From the NCBI RefSeq assembly GCF_040954645.1, contig NC_092806.1, forward strand, positions 2,914,001-2,978,000: a DNA stretch of 64,000 nucleotides. Direction: 5' to 3'. The translations under genes and the position numbers were made by a program. This document shows positions 45,286 through 57,199 of the stretch, piece by piece. The DNA comes from Diabrotica undecimpunctata. Its lineage: Eukaryota > Arthropoda > Insecta > Coleoptera > Chrysomelidae. Below the pieces are notes generated by a model. That model was not told the origin of the DNA, did not search any database, and saw only the letters and a list, made by a program, of their open reading frames with translations. The stretch's first letter is position 1, and every line of letters begins with the position of its first letter.

Positions 45286-47262
45286 CAGTGTGTAAAAGCC
45301 AAATGGAATAAATTCATTATTTAGGTTACTGTACATATTTATAAAAAATCCCGAAACACGTCAAATTTAAATTATAATTTGACATTCTTTAACGTGAAAA
45401 TGCAACCCCTACCTTCAACCCCCTTAAAATGACAGGTACAACCCACAATTTTTAAAATAGGAAGTATAGGCTTGTGATATATCGTTTGAAAGGTCTTTTC
45501 ATTCTCCATTCGAAAATGTTGCTTTCAAGTTTATTAAGATTAATTAAGATAAAATAAATTAAAATCATGTGGTTACCGAAATTCGCTACAATACAATCAA
45601 AAACTAAAATGTAATGCAAAACGTAATAAAATGTAGAACACGAAAAAGAACTATGAATGTTAATGAAGTAGATGTTCAAAATGTTCACCGCAAACGTCTT
45701 GGCAACATCCAAATCTCAAATAAAACTGTCTTCTAACATTATTTAACATAACAGGCGTGATCGACCTAATCGCAAGCGTTATTCGTTCTTTTAAGTCATT
45801 TAAATCAGAAGGTTTAGTTTTGTACACATGGCTCTTCACATATCCCCATAAAAAGAAATCTAATAATGTAAGATCAGGTGATCGCGCTGGCCATTCAATC
45901 GATCCTCGCCTTCCTATCCACCGATTAGGAAATATTGTATCGAGGTACTGCCGGACATTAAGTTGGTAATGTGGTGGTGCTCCATCCTGCTGAAACCATA
46001 TCGTATTCGCTGGAACTTGAGGGTTTCCTAGATCAGGATATAAATTTGCCAACGTTGGAATGACATCATTTTGAAGTAGTGCCACATAATTGTTGCCATT
46101 CAAGTTGCCCTCAATGAAAAAGGGACCAATGATATTGTTTCCTACAATCCCTGCCCAAACATTAACCTTTTGAGGGTATTGAGTGTGTTCTTCTCTCATC
46201 CAGTGAGAATTTTTCGTGGCCCAGTAGCGGCAATTTTGCCGATTAGCATGACCGTTAAGTAAAAAAGTACACTCATCAGAAAACATAACGTCTTCTAATT
46301 GGATAATATTGTTATCCAACATGTCCATCATTTGCTCACAAAAAAAAGTTCTCCTATCAAAATCGTCTTCCATGAGCTCCTGAGTAGGTATCATCTTATA
46401 GGGATGCAATTTATTTTCTTTTAATATGTTTAGTATCGATGTATGGCTAGCATTGAATGTAGTGGATGCCTGTCTACTCGATGTATGTGGATTTTCCTTA
46501 AACTCAAGCAACACATCTAATTTGAGTTCATTACTCAGTGCATTGGCAGCTGCTTTTTTATCTGCCTTACATGACCAAACTCGCGAAACTGCTTCTCTAT
46601 TTTACTTATTGTTCCTTGGGATATAGGCGGTAAATTAGGAAATTTCTCATAAAATAGGCGAGTTACTTCCTGTTGTGTTCGGGTGTTATCTCCGTAACCA
46701 ATCATTTGTAAAACTGTTATTTTATGCATTTCCGTTAATCTAACCATTTTTCAGAATTGAATTGAACGAACTTTTTACTTAAATTAAAATACTGACAACT
46801 TAAATAAAACAATTTACTAATGGGTGTTAAAATAACGTTGCCACGGAAATTCTTTAAAGTTTTTTAATGGTTACCATCTAAAAACCACATTGCTATGGTT
46901 TTTGTTCACTTTCTCATTATCAAGACCTAAACGGGAAATACGTTTTGAGTATATTTTAGCGAATTTCGGTAACCACATGATTTTAATTTATTTTATCTTA
47001 ATTAATCTTAATAAACTTGAAAGCGACAACATTTTTGAATGGAGAATGAAAAGACCTTTCAAACAATATATCACAAGCCTATACTTCCTATTTTAAAAAT
47101 TGGGGGTTGTACATGTCATTCTAAGGGGGTTGAAGGTAGGGGTTGCATTTTCACGTTAAAGAATGTCAAGTTATAATTTAAATTTGACGTGTTTCGGGAT
47201 TTTTTATAAATATGTACAGTAACCTAAATAATGAATTTATTCCATTTGGCTTTTACACACTG
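45286..47262 (-). mobile_element. DD41D mariner-type element with about 305-bp inverted repeats
   Basis: Flanking TA on both sides (45284-45285 and 47263-47264) and terminal CAGTGTGTAAAAGCC define a 1977-bp element. The inverted repeats are unusually long: 45286-45590 and 46957-47262, with few differences. Small open frames inside each arm (45452-45712, 46890-47096) are mirror images and not genes. One transposase fills the centre on the minus strand with a single visible frame break. Confidence 0.95.
45660..46747 (-). pseudogene. IS630-Tc1-mariner transposase, DD41D (rosa-like), one frameshift
   Basis: The start MVRLTEMHKITVLQMIGYGD (46747) and the paired helix-turn-helix region run to about 46575. 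There the frame shifts by one base, and the chain continues to 45660. Catalytic residues are visible: VMFSDE (D1), WFQQDGAPPHY (D2) and SPDLTLLD (D3). I count 41 residues between D2 and D3, which is the DD41D spacing. WVGR-like and FLWGYVKSHVYKT motifs follow. The 284-codon C-terminal frame (45660-46514) has no stop. With one visible break this is among the best-preserved transposases here. An intact copy may exist elsewhere in the genome. Confidence 0.93.
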
Positions 47263-47264
47263 TA

Positions 47265-48289
47265 TATATTTATTAGAGCAACAACAGTTTTGATATTACT
47301 ATATTTTATCAAGTTATACTCTTGACATTATACATAATTCATTTATAGAATACATGTTAAAATTTTAACGAAGGGAAACGCGAAAACTAATCTCAGCACA
47401 TGTTGTCGTATAATTACATTCATAAATCAGTTATATACTCCGTCACCCCCTTAGTTAGAATATATCTCCTATGCCGAAATGAGTATCTTGCCGCATACTC
47501 CTGAAAACTGTCGCTGTTTATAAGTTAAAAGCTGCAAACGTAACAGTGGGAAGCAAAATAGTCATTACATATTGAGGTTAGTACGGCTCACAGTTAATGG
47601 CAAAATTAAAATTAACCTACATTCGCAAATTACCCTGTCGCCGATCTGGAGGGCTGTTAGTGTTTATGAAAGCGTAAATATAAATATCGCATTCAGAATG
47701 TGCAAGCTTAAATATGACTTAAGATAATACAACTGTAATTGGTACTGCTTTGAGATTACAGAATTAGTCGAACTAAGATTAGTAAAATTAAATTTATTTT
47801 TATTTATTTGATTTTGTTTTTATTTTTTGTACTCGCATATTAGTAACAAATAAAGCCTGTCAAATTTACTGTCATTATTATATATTATTATTATTTTTAT
47901 TATGTAACAAATGAGGGCAGAAAAACGAGCTCCTATTATGCCCAAAAAACAAAGAAAAATATGCTTATAAAACTAATACCAATTATGAAGTGACCATTAA
48001 GTACATCATATAGAAATTGTGAAACAATAAATAAATAATGCAGTTTTAAAATAACACAATCCCATAAATAAAATAAAGCCCTGTCAAGTTTATTTTTAAA
48101 GATGTTAACCCTAGTTATTATTACCCTAAGCTTATTTGGTGTCTTGATCCAAATTGTTCCAGATACTAAATATTCTATTTGGCAAGAAGTTCATCCTAGA
48201 CCTTGCAGTAGTTTGTTCCCTCTTTAAAGTCCTGATTTAAAGTGAATATCGTGTTTAGGTTACCAAAATGATGTGCCATGGATAGTCTT
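47265..48289. other. AT-rich spacer
   Basis: No features recognised. Confidence 0.5.
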
Positions 48290-48854
48290 CATCTTCATCT
48301 TCTTCTTTTTACGATGCCTATCCGTTCCGGATGTTGGCGATCAACATGGCTATCCTAACTTTGCTTGCTGCTATTCTGAATAGTTCAGATGTATTAAACC
48401 ACTTTCTCAGGTTTTGAAGCCAAGATATTCTTCTTCTCCCTGGTCCTTTCTTTCCAAATACCTTGCCCTGAAGAATGAGTTGCAACAAGCCGTATCTCTG
48501 TTCATTCCTTATAACATGGCCAAGATATTCTAGTTTGCGCTCTTTGATGGTGTTAATAATCTCGCATTCCTTGCCTATTCTACGTAGGACCTCAACATTA
48601 GTCACACGATCCACCCATGAAATTCTTAAAATACGTCCATAGCATCTAATGAGAGAGATTTTGGTAGCAAGTGGTAAATCGTGACTTCTGAAAAGAGACT
48701 TCATCATTATGAACGCCGATCTCGCTTTTCCTATGCGTTGTTTTATTTCACTGGAGTGATCCCATTGGCTGTTAATGTTGGTACCAAGGTATGTGTAGCT
48801 GTCCACTCTGTCAATTGGATGTTGGTTAACCAAAAGCTGTGTATTTATCTTCAT
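48290..48854 (-). pseudogene. LINE RT C-terminal tail, internally deleted
   Basis: A 178-codon minus frame without stops starts LLVNQHPIDRVDSYTYLGTN and NSQWDHSSEIKQRIGKAR. Then KISLIRCY joins directly to GRILRISWVDR, so the 'LLYG.E.WT' region is missing. It ends KKGPGRRRISWLQNLRKWFN and a GAA/GAT-rich 3' tail at 48290-48315. It belongs to the same group as 30130-31375 and 56148-57188. It adjoins a CR1-like piece at about 48850. Confidence 0.85.
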
Positions 48855-49385
48855 AATTAGGTCTTATACAGCCGTATGCCAGCCTTGTGGCTTTCCGCTG
48901 AACATTTTCAAGTAGGATTTTATCGCGACTGAGATCTGGATTCCACACTGGCCCGGCAAAATCAAGAATAGGTCTAACGTATATTGAGTAAAGTTTACTA
49001 ACAGAGGTTAGAGATATATTTGTAAAACATTTACGGATCAAAAACAGTTTCGAGTTTGCACGTTTACACGCTGACACTATGTGATCAGACCAATTTAAGT
49101 CACTATTAATCATCACTCTGGGATCGTTGTGGGAGGTTCCTGAGTTTAAAAGACGTCCATTAAAGTACGGTAGTGATGGGTTATTTTTGCCGATTTGTAA
49201 AACAACGCATTTTTCAATGTTAAGCGGAAGTAACCATTCTGAGGACCATTAAAATATTGCATCAATATTGTATTGAAAAAAATGTGGTTAACAGTTGGAT
49301 TTACATGAATGGAAACCTTACTGGATGCAATGAACGGAAGATCAGTAGTGTAGATACAAAAAAGTAGCGGTTCAAGTACTGATTC
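48855..49385 (-). pseudogene. CR1-like LINE RT piece
   Basis: Right to left: SVLEPLLFCIYTTDLPFIAS (about 49375), a degraded catalytic stretch, then WSSEWLLPLNIEKCVVLQIG (about 49235). Next is a clean 96-codon frame 48826-49116 with MINSDLNWSDHIVSACKRAN, SKLYSIYVRPILDFAGPVW and LLENVQRKATRLAYG. This is the palm-to-thumb part of CR1/Jockey-type RTs. Both ends are cut. Confidence 0.82.
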
Positions 49386-49463
49386 TTTTTTTTTTTATTT
49401 TTTTTTTTTTAACAACAACAAACAAACAACAACAAACAAAAACAAACAAACAAAAATAAAAAT
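49384..49463. repeat. poly-T plus (CAAACAA)n low-complexity tract
   Basis: T-rich run of about 30 bp followed by AAC/AAAC repeats. Likely slippage products. Confidence 0.9.
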
Positions 49464-49917
49464 CTCAATAAATAACACACATTTCATAAATATATCTCCC
49501 GAATAAATATAAATAACTTTAAAGAACTTAATGGTATAGAACATTACTTTCATCAAACAAACAATTACATTTACCTATCTCTACTTCATTGGATAAAATC
49601 TGTCTTCTCAAGAACTTCCCCGTTTACTGTTAAACAATTACAATAGTTGACTTGAGTTCTCCAATCAACAATACAAGATAGTTTGAACCATGTTCTTTCA
49701 ACCATCAATTAATAGAGTACCGGCATGTAAGTAATGTTTTATTTATTTGTTTATTTATCATTTCATTACAGTTTAATAGACTATTTTACCAATTTGTGGG
49801 TCTTACCTTGTCTGCTTAAACATTTTATTCATTTTTAAAAACCACAGACATGTAATATTGGCATAATTACTGTAATTTATATAATTTATATCATCTATCT
49901 TTATTTTATCTTTATTA

Positions 49918-50674
49918 GACAACACCCTAATATGGGTTTATTATTTTCAGCATTTATTTAGCTTTGTATCGTGACCTGAAGATGCTTTGCATATTGTAGA
50001 AAGCGAAACCGGTCGTCTGATAGTTAAATTAAATTGATTGTGAGTAAGTCTAATTTATTATTTCTTTTACCTTTTTATTCAATATTATTTTTGAAACCAA
50101 AAAACTGAAAATGTCAAATTTGCATTTATTTCATTTCCTATACATGTCTATAATTTTTATCAGAAAATTCCATTTCACTAATGCTCCTAACCTAACCCGA
50201 ATAAGATTTTTAGCTTTTGTCGAAACTCAAGATAAATCGTTTTGATATAAAAGTTATAAATTTGTTCCTCTTAATACGTACTAGCTGTTGAAATGACTGT
50301 CGTTAGGATTCGCTACATACCAATTTAACGACATTCGAAAAGCCATGACTGAGAACTGCACGTTTTGTCAATAACTGTAACTGGGTATTATGGGAACGAT
50401 GTAACCGTAAAAATTTTAATTATTATTTTTATTAATTTGTGGATTGCTTTACAAAAATACCATATCAATTTAAAAATAAATAATCAAAATATTTGATTGA
50501 AACAGTTATATTTAAAATAGCTAAAAAGAAATAAGAATAAGAGTTACTCATAATCAATTTATTTTACCACCGACGACCGGTTTCGCATACTATAATTTTC
50601 TATATATCTTCAGGTCAACGGTACATGGTAAACTAACGCTGAAAATATAATAATCCATTTTAGGGTGCTGTCTG
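49918..50674. repeat. inverted repeat pair with hammerhead-like core
   Basis: Arms 49918-50048 (+) and 50543-50674 (-) share ACACCCTAATATGG, TTATTATTTTCAGC, TGACCTGAAGAT, GCGAAACCGGTCGTC and AAATTGATT. In both arms CTGAAGA and GCGAAAC are kept while the sequence between differs but can still fold in part (left arm GCTTT...AAAGC). The 494 bp between arms is AT-rich and noncoding. Confidence 0.7.
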
Positions 50675-50689
50675 GTATAGAATATACGA

Positions 50690-51014
50690 CAATTGTGCCT
50701 ATAATATATGTGTGTGATTATTAAATATGAACTTAAATTGATTAAATAAAAATTAAGTGACAAATGATTTAGTAAAATTGAAATTAAATAAATATTACTT
50801 ACCTGCCGATACAAGGATTAATACTAGGTGTTTGAGAAAACAAACATTGGTTTCTTTCTCTTTTCCTTTCAGGTTTCTTCAGTTGTGAGATGTCTATATT
50901 TTTCTTGTTACTTTTTCCCTTTTAACCCTTTTGTAGTTAATCACATTTTCAGATTGTTCAATTTTTCACATGGGAAAAACCATATTATGTTATTCGCTGT
51001 ATATATTACTTTAC
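50690..51014. other. spacer
   Basis: No recognised features. A 65-codon plus frame (50828-51025) is Phe-rich and without a motif. Confidence 0.45.
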
Positions 51015-52345
51015 TTAATCAGTAGACGCATTTGTACCTTTCGGTGTTGGGCCGTTTAAAATACAATTCATTAAATTACAATATTTGAAAGTTTTCTGAG
51101 GTGTCCTAGCTCTTAACGAACTTTCTTCATTCCTTCCTATTGGATGCCATCTGTGTTGCTTCCTGCCAAGTCTTACCCTTACTCTGCAGTATCTGCGAGA
51201 TGTCACTGTTCCATTCTTTAATGGGTCTTCCTCTTCTGTTCTTCCCTATTGGTTTGGCGTCCCACACTCTTTTTACTTGTCTATTATTGTCCATCCGGGT
51301 TAGATGTCCGAACCATGCCAATTTTTTCTCCTTGATTAACTCAAGAATCGGTTTGATTTTGAGTCTTTCTTTTATTTCTTTATTTCTGATTCTATCAGTT
51401 TTTTTACTCCTATCGTTCTTCTGAGGTATTTCATCTTTGCTGCCTGAATTCTGCTCTGATGTCTTTTGTTTAATATCCAATTTTCTACTCCATATGTCAC
51501 TGTAGGTCTATATATTGTTTTGTATATTGTCATCTTGGTCTTTGCTGATATTTCTTTGTTTTTAAGGAATCATCTAATTAGTGCTTGGAATAGTTTTCAT
51601 GTTTTTTCCATTCTGTTGTTAAGATCGTCATCGATGTCTCCTTTGTTGTTGATTACTGTTCCTAAGTATTTGTATGAATTTGTCTGTATTATTTTTTGTT
51701 GGTCTATCATTACCTTTATTTGATCTTTCGTCCCTTGTTTCCTTGATATTTACATTATCTAAGTCTTCTTTTTGTTTACGTTTAAGTTGTATTTGCTTGC
51801 TTCTAGGTTCCATTTCTCTAAGTTGTATTTCAGTTTTTCTGCAGTTTCCGCAATTAATACTATGTCGTCTGCAAATATACACATCTCAGCATTTATCATT
51901 TGCATTCTGTTCCAACCGATACAGTATTTCTTGAATGTTTTCTTACATTCTTTCACTATCTCATCTATTACATTTATGAATAGCACTGGGCTGAGACTTC
52001 CCCTTTGTCTAACTCCTTGAGTTGTTTCAAATGGTTCTGACTGTATATTTAACATTCTTACTGTATTTGTTGTTTTAATGTATATACTCTTTGTTGCTTC
52101 TATCAGTTCTTCACTTTCTTGTTTCTTCTTTAGGCTTTCCCATATATCTTTTCTTTTGACTGAGTGGAATACTTTTTCCATGTCTATAAAGCTCAGATAT
52201 ATTTCTTTATTTTTCTTTAAAGCTTTTTCTATTACTTGTTGGATGGTGAATATATGGTCTTGTGTGTTGTGTCCTTTCCCGAATCCACTTTGTACGTCTT
52301 CTATTTTATGTTCTATTTCTTTTCTAATATCGCTGTATATATAAT
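51015..52345 (-). pseudogene. LINE RT (endonuclease/RT group), 5'-truncated
   Basis: Right to left: GFGKGHNTQDHIFTIQQVIE (about 52290), then IDMEKVFHSVKRKDIWESL with the first RT Asp block (Phe for Ala in 'KAF'). TTQGVRQRGSLSPVLFINVI and the catalytic CIFADDIVLIAETAEK (about 51870) follow. KWNLEASKYNLNVNKKKT comes next, a damaged thumb, and a C-terminal frame 51127-51480 with WFGHLTRMDNNRQVKRVW, GKNRRGRPIKEW. Frames change near 51760 and 51480. The endonuclease is missing. The 3' tail is unclear. Confidence 0.87.
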
Positions 52346-53640
52346 TTCACATATATGTACACTCATATTTTTACACAGATATTTAAGCAATATCTTTTTG
52401 TGTGGCCATATGCCTTGTAATATTTGTATTGTACTGTAAACCTGATTTTTTTAATATACTAAATTTTAACTCTTATACTTATAATACCTGTTATGATCAG
52501 AATTTTTTTTTATATCTTCATCATACCTATTCAGAGACTGAAATTATTGTGCAGTTATTATGAATATGCTAAAATATAATTAAGTTTGATTTACTGTTAT
52601 TTCTTTTACTAAAAAATCAAATTAAAACTTGAAATCTGCGTCTTTGTGGATAATTACGAAACACTCAACTGAATTGGATTTAACATTTTATTTTAATGAA
52701 ATGTTCCAAAAGGAAAAAACTCGAAAACAGCAGAAACAAAATCAATATTTAACGGCCTTGTTAAATTCCAACGACTACGACTTTCCAAACAATATGGGAT
52801 GTTTACAGCATTTTAAATTGCGTTTCGAATTTATAGTTAAACAGCCCTGAAAACGCGTAACAAGGTTATTTAGGGGTTTTTGGTGTTTTGTCGTTTGGGC
52901 TTTTAAATGATTTGTGTTTTGTTTAATCTGCTTAGTGGATGATTTGGTTCTACTACACGCTCATCACCTGCAGATTACGCGCGCATTGTTTGTTTTTGTT
53001 GCATTTTTATAACATCGAATTGTAGGATTAATAGCAGAACACCGTCGATTTGTTGGTGTTGGAAAATCAATACAGTTACTTGTTTCTGTGGCTTTTAAAC
53101 TATTTTTTCCTGGCATATTTAACACCAAACGGAATTTTTTGAAATAATAGTGTTTTTTCTACTATGTCTTTGTTTTTGTCTTAATTTTTTCTTAAGTTTG
53201 TAATCAAGTATCGAGGTTTTCTTAACACATATCCCAGGTAGAATTTTTTATGGTGTTTTATCGTATTCAATAATTGTCTGTTCAGGCAATTCCGTCACAA
53301 AACTTCATTAATTGGACGAAAAGTCCACTGCTCCAAGGTTTTTATTCTATTTAAAGTCTCTATTTAAGTGATCCCACTTCCAAGCTATAGAAAACTTGAA
53401 ACTGAAGTACAACAAAGGAAGATACCTGTCGGAATCCTCTTAATCCGTATCGATATTTTTTAGGTTATAAGTAGTGGTACTGTGATTGTCATCCTACGAC
53501 ATCTTTTTAATTTATTTCAAGACACCAAAAATTAAAGTGTATATTTTATTTTTAATTGTGCAATATTCTAAAAATAGTCTACAAAAGAAAAAAAATATGT
53601 TGAAAACAACAAAAATTTAATTTTTTCGGTACTAGTTTGC
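52346..53640. other. spacer
   Basis: No recognised genes. A plus frame at 52629-52850 (73 codons) lacks an ATG and any motif. Confidence 0.5.
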
Positions 53641-53772
53641 GATTGCAGATTGGTCGACTTACAGGTAAGCTTTGCAACGGACACGAAGGTTTTTACCTAT
53701 TTTGTTGGCGAATCGAGTACAAACTTTCCATCCTTTTTAGGTTGGAGGTTAAGTCTGTTGATTTCCGAGTAC

Positions 53773-54227
53773 TGTCACCTCGGGGGAACAAATACGGGTC
53801 TAACCACCTTCTGATATCCCCGGGTGCTCTGTAGAGGGCTTCGAATATACTGTCGAGAGCTCCTCTATTTAAGTCCATTTTCGGGTTATAGACTTGGAAA
53901 ATATTTATCTTCGGTGTCTTGCCTTGAAAAAGGCAAGATATTTCTTACATGACAATTTCTTCGTCGAAATAAAACACCAAGTTAAGTTGAAACAATTCTC
54001 AGCCACAGAGTATGAAAAATAAATGCAGGAAGCAGAGCCCCGAGAGCACTAAGCTCTCGGAGAGCCCGTGAGGGACTGACCTGGCTGACCTGAAAATCGC
54101 CAATATTTATATGCGCTGTTTGAGCGATAAATAGGGATTTCGAGGTCAAGAGCCAATTGGAAAATTCGAGGCGGGGCAATGCGCATCGAAATGCGCACTA
54201 GTCCACAGACTATGGCATTCGATGACA
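53773..54227 (-). repeat. 3' LTR, complete
   Basis: 455 bp starting TGTCATC and ending GGTGACA (minus strand) between a purine tract and unrelated flank. It holds a hairpin CCGAGAGC-ACTAA-GCTCTCGG at about 54038-54058. Confidence 0.8.
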
Positions 54228-54424
54228 TCCCCTTTCCTCTGGAGACTCTGGGGCTGGGAAAAATATTTATTGAAAAAAATACAATAAAAATACATGTGAA
54301 AATACACAAAAAAATATGCATAAAAATACAAGTAAAAATGTTCATAAAATGTTCATAAAATGTTCAAAATAATTCACGCAACACTGCACTACTTACGGGG
54401 GATGTCGGTGGTGATGACGGCATC

Positions 54425-54670
54425 TTAAGCTCCTACAGGTCCATCCTCGGTCGGCGTGCCAACTCCTCCAACGGGTTTGTCTTCTTCTCGGTCGTCCGGA
54501 TCCCATCTGCCATATCCAACGGGGTTTCGTAAGGTATCAGTGTGCCGAAGCCTACGTGGTCGTCCAACCACTTTCGGTAGGGGCGCGATGACTGGGTCTA
54601 CTCCGGGACTTCCATCGGCATCTGGGGCTTCTAACTTCGAATAAGCCTGGCTCGTCAAAGGTGTCTGCAC
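54425..54670 (-). pseudogene. remnant coding frame in the LTR element
   Basis: 81 codons rich in Pro, Asp, Gly and Arg, with a line KVVGRPRRLRHTDTLRNPVG and WDPDDREEDKPVGGVGTP. It lies between the primer-binding site and the purine tract. It could be the last part of pol or a gag scrap; the 'VGRPRR' line fits the Pro/Arg-rich end of some Gypsy pols. No catalytic motif is present, so the identity is an inference from position. GC content is well above that of the flanking DNA. Confidence 0.4.
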
Positions 54671-55010
54671 GTCGAAGGCATCAGGTCTGCAGAAGGCCTC
54701 GATGTTGGAGTGTTATAGTATTGCTTTCTAACACTACGTGGTTCTCCCCATTTTTCTCTTGACTTCAACCCATGTTGAAGTCAATGGTGTGTTGATTTCT
54801 GTGAATTCGAGCTGGGTCGTGGGTTCGGATTTTAACCACGTTGTCGGGCGCCATGTCACCTCGGGGGAACAAATACGGGTCTAACCACCTTCTGATATCC
54901 CCCCGTGCTCTGTAGAGGGCTTCGAATATACTGTCGAGAGCTCCTCTACTTAAGTCCATTTTCGGGTTATGGACTTGGAAAATATTTATCTTCGGTGTCT
55001 TGCCTTGAAA

Positions 55011-56136
55011 AAGTTAATACTCTTTGCATAATGGCAGTTTAGAACAGAGTAATCATCATAAGATTTGTGCAGTACACCGGAACTGAAGAAATTTTGTAAA
55101 ATTATTATATAGGATGTCCCCGTCGTCAGCTTTCTTCCTCCACCGAACCTAATTATACATCTCTTGATTGTTCGTCCCTGAGTATGGAAATGGTTGCTTT
55201 GACCCTGTTGGAGAATATGTCCAGATATATGTTCCATAGATGTTTAACAAGTTTTTTTTTTAAGTTAAGTGCGAAACAGTGAAATCAAGGTAACATTTAA
55301 CATATTAATTTTAAAGTAAAGACAGACCTTTTTTTTGCTAAAAGTAATAATGGCTTTCCGGTCTTAAGACATTACACAAAAAAAATTGAATCGACTCGCG
55401 ATTCAAAATCGCCCAAACATCTATCTAGTCTCAAATCTCTTGCTTGACTCCCCATGCGTTAGATTTTACAAATTCAACCAAAATAAATTTCCTTTCACGT
55501 CTCCAACCAGTTTGTGGTCTTTCGAACCTAAACAAACAATCTACCCTCCACTTGACCTCGTTCTTAGCAACGAACCGACAAAAAAACATCTCGAAACATC
55601 TACTTTTAAATTGGGTAACTGGAAATTTTTTACCTCACAATACATACAGATAATAAGGGGATTTTAATGTAAACAAAGACAAAAAAAAATATTCTCCTCG
55701 ATTCCTAGTTTTAACCGGAATAATTTAACCTTACAATGTAACAGAGACAAAAACAATTATATTTTGAAACAACTGAATACAAAACTTAAAACAGAATTTT
55801 TACTATTAAATAGATATTAAATATCAACAAATTTAAAACGCTACAAGTATACTATAGCTTATTAATTAATTTAATACGCACCCTTATTGTAAACAACTCA
55901 AATCCAACAAAGAATCAGCTAACACGTGTATTTACTCACTCCACACGAAAAAGTATGTAGGCGTATGAGTATCACTGGTAGCACTATTTACCGGCCAAAC
56001 ATAAACCGGCCTGCCAGGCGCGCCAATATTATTTTGTTGGTTAATATGAAAACCAGTGACACTCGCTACAGTCAATGAAAGCTACTAAAATCAAAATCGC
56101 CTGGGTGCCGTATAATTTGGAACTTTAAAGCCAAAT
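55011..56136. other. spacer
   Basis: No recognised features. A plus frame at 55386-55667 has no ATG. A CCGGCC-containing patch is at 55990-56030. Confidence 0.5.
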
Positions 56137-56147
56137 GGTAAGTATAG

Positions 56148-57188
56148 ATAGAGACAGATAGTAATATAGATATAGACAGACGAGACTTACGAATCATTAT
56201 CAATCTGTATTGGAATTAAAAGGCCAATATAAAGATAGAAGAACAAAAGTCCAAAAATATAGATATAAAGAGAGGAGTAAGACAGGGCTGTGTTCTGTCA
56301 CCATTACTGTTTAACGTGTACAGTGAAGCCATATTCAAGGATGCGATAGCGGATCTGGGTAATCGAATCTCTGTAAACGGAAGAATAGTAAATAACATAA
56401 GATTCGCTGATGACACCGTTATAATAGCAGACACCCTGGAATCGCTACAAGAATTGGTAAATAGAATTAACGATTATTGCATTAGATACGGACTAAAAAT
56501 AAATAAGAGAAAAACTTAATTTATGATTGTCTCAAAAACGCAACATGGAAATGAAAGATTAATGATAGAGCAAACCCAAATAGAAAAAGTAGAGACATAT
56601 AAATATCTGTGAACCTGGGTTGATGACAAAAATGACCAAATCAGAGAAATCAAAGTCCGAATTGAAACTGCAAGGCAAGCATTTGTGAAAATGAAGACAA
56701 TGCTTACCAACAGAGACCTTCAGTTGCATCTTAGATTGAGGGCTCTAAGATGTTACATATTTTTTATCTTACTATACGGAATGGAAGCTTGGACATTGAA
56801 GAAACAACACATGAGAAAAATAGAAGCGTTCGAAATGTGGTGTTACAGAAGAATATTAAAAATCCAGTGGGTTCAAAGGATTACCAATGCTGAGGTACTA
56901 CGACGTCTAAATAAGGAGTTAGAAATTATGAACAGCATAAAAAGAAGAAAACTAGAATATTTGGGTCACATAACCAGAGGAGAAAAATATGAGCTGCTGA
57001 GAATTATTATGCAAGAAAGGATCCAAGGAAGAAGAAGCATAGGAAGAAGACGCATCTCCTGGCTGAAGAACCTTAGAGAATGGTTTAACTGTAGTTCACT
57101 ACAACTTTTCAGAGCAGCAGCCAACAAAGTGACCATAGCCGTTCTGATATCCAACCTCCGATAGGAGATGGAACTTTAAGAAGAAGAA
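56148..57188 (+). mobile_element. 5'-truncated LINE with GAA tail and 11-bp target duplication
   Basis: GGTAAGTATAG lies on both sides (56137-56147 and 57189-57199). The insert begins in the RT domain and ends ...GGAACTTTAAGAAGAAGAA. A GAA- or GAT-type tail is also seen at 48290-48315 and after 58827, so this tail marks the family. The exact ends and only two in-frame stops show that it is one of the younger LINEs here. Confidence 0.92.
56165..57164 (+). pseudogene. LINE RT C-terminal half, two nonsense codons
   Basis: KRGVRQGCVLSPLLFNVYSE (about 56275) is followed by the catalytic RFADDTVIIADT (about 56403) and GLKINKRKT, then a TAA (56517-56519). It continues QIEKVETYKYL, a TGA (56611-56613), and a 159-codon open end with FILLYGMEAWTLKKQHMRKI, a RRILKIQWVQRITNAEVLRR line, GRRRISWLKNLREWFN and VTIAVLISNLR. 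The RT fingers and endonuclease are missing by 5' truncation. Confidence 0.92.
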
Positions 57189-57199
57189 GGTAAGTATAG

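Larger units (their letters stand above)
53773..55010 (-). mobile_element. LTR retrotransposon deletion derivative
   Basis: On the minus strand: a 5' LTR remnant (54854 to about 55010), a primer-binding-like site starting TGGCGCCCGACA directly adjacent (54836-54853) and a shortened interior. A purine tract AGAGGAAAGGGGA (54228-54240) then precedes a complete 3' LTR of 455 bp (53773-54227), TGTCATC...GGTGACA. The shared 157 bp of the LTRs is nearly identical (about five differences), so it is young. Only about 630 bp of interior remain, so gag-pol is deleted. The 5' LTR is cut at about 55010 and no matching target duplication could be seen. Confidence 0.85.

Noticed and set aside
46890..47096. 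Open frame ending FKQYITSLYFLF, mirrored at 45452-45712
   Set aside because: Both lie in the mariner's inverted repeats and encode the same line; it is terminal repeat sequence.
54049..54345. 98-codon and 61-codon minus frames with MYFYAYFFVYFHMYF-like text
   Set aside because: Translation of a short AT-rich internal repeat (AAAAATACA) next to the LTR, not a protein family.
55386..55667. 93-codon plus frame
   Set aside because: No ATG, no motif, and another frame overlaps it; treated as noncoding.
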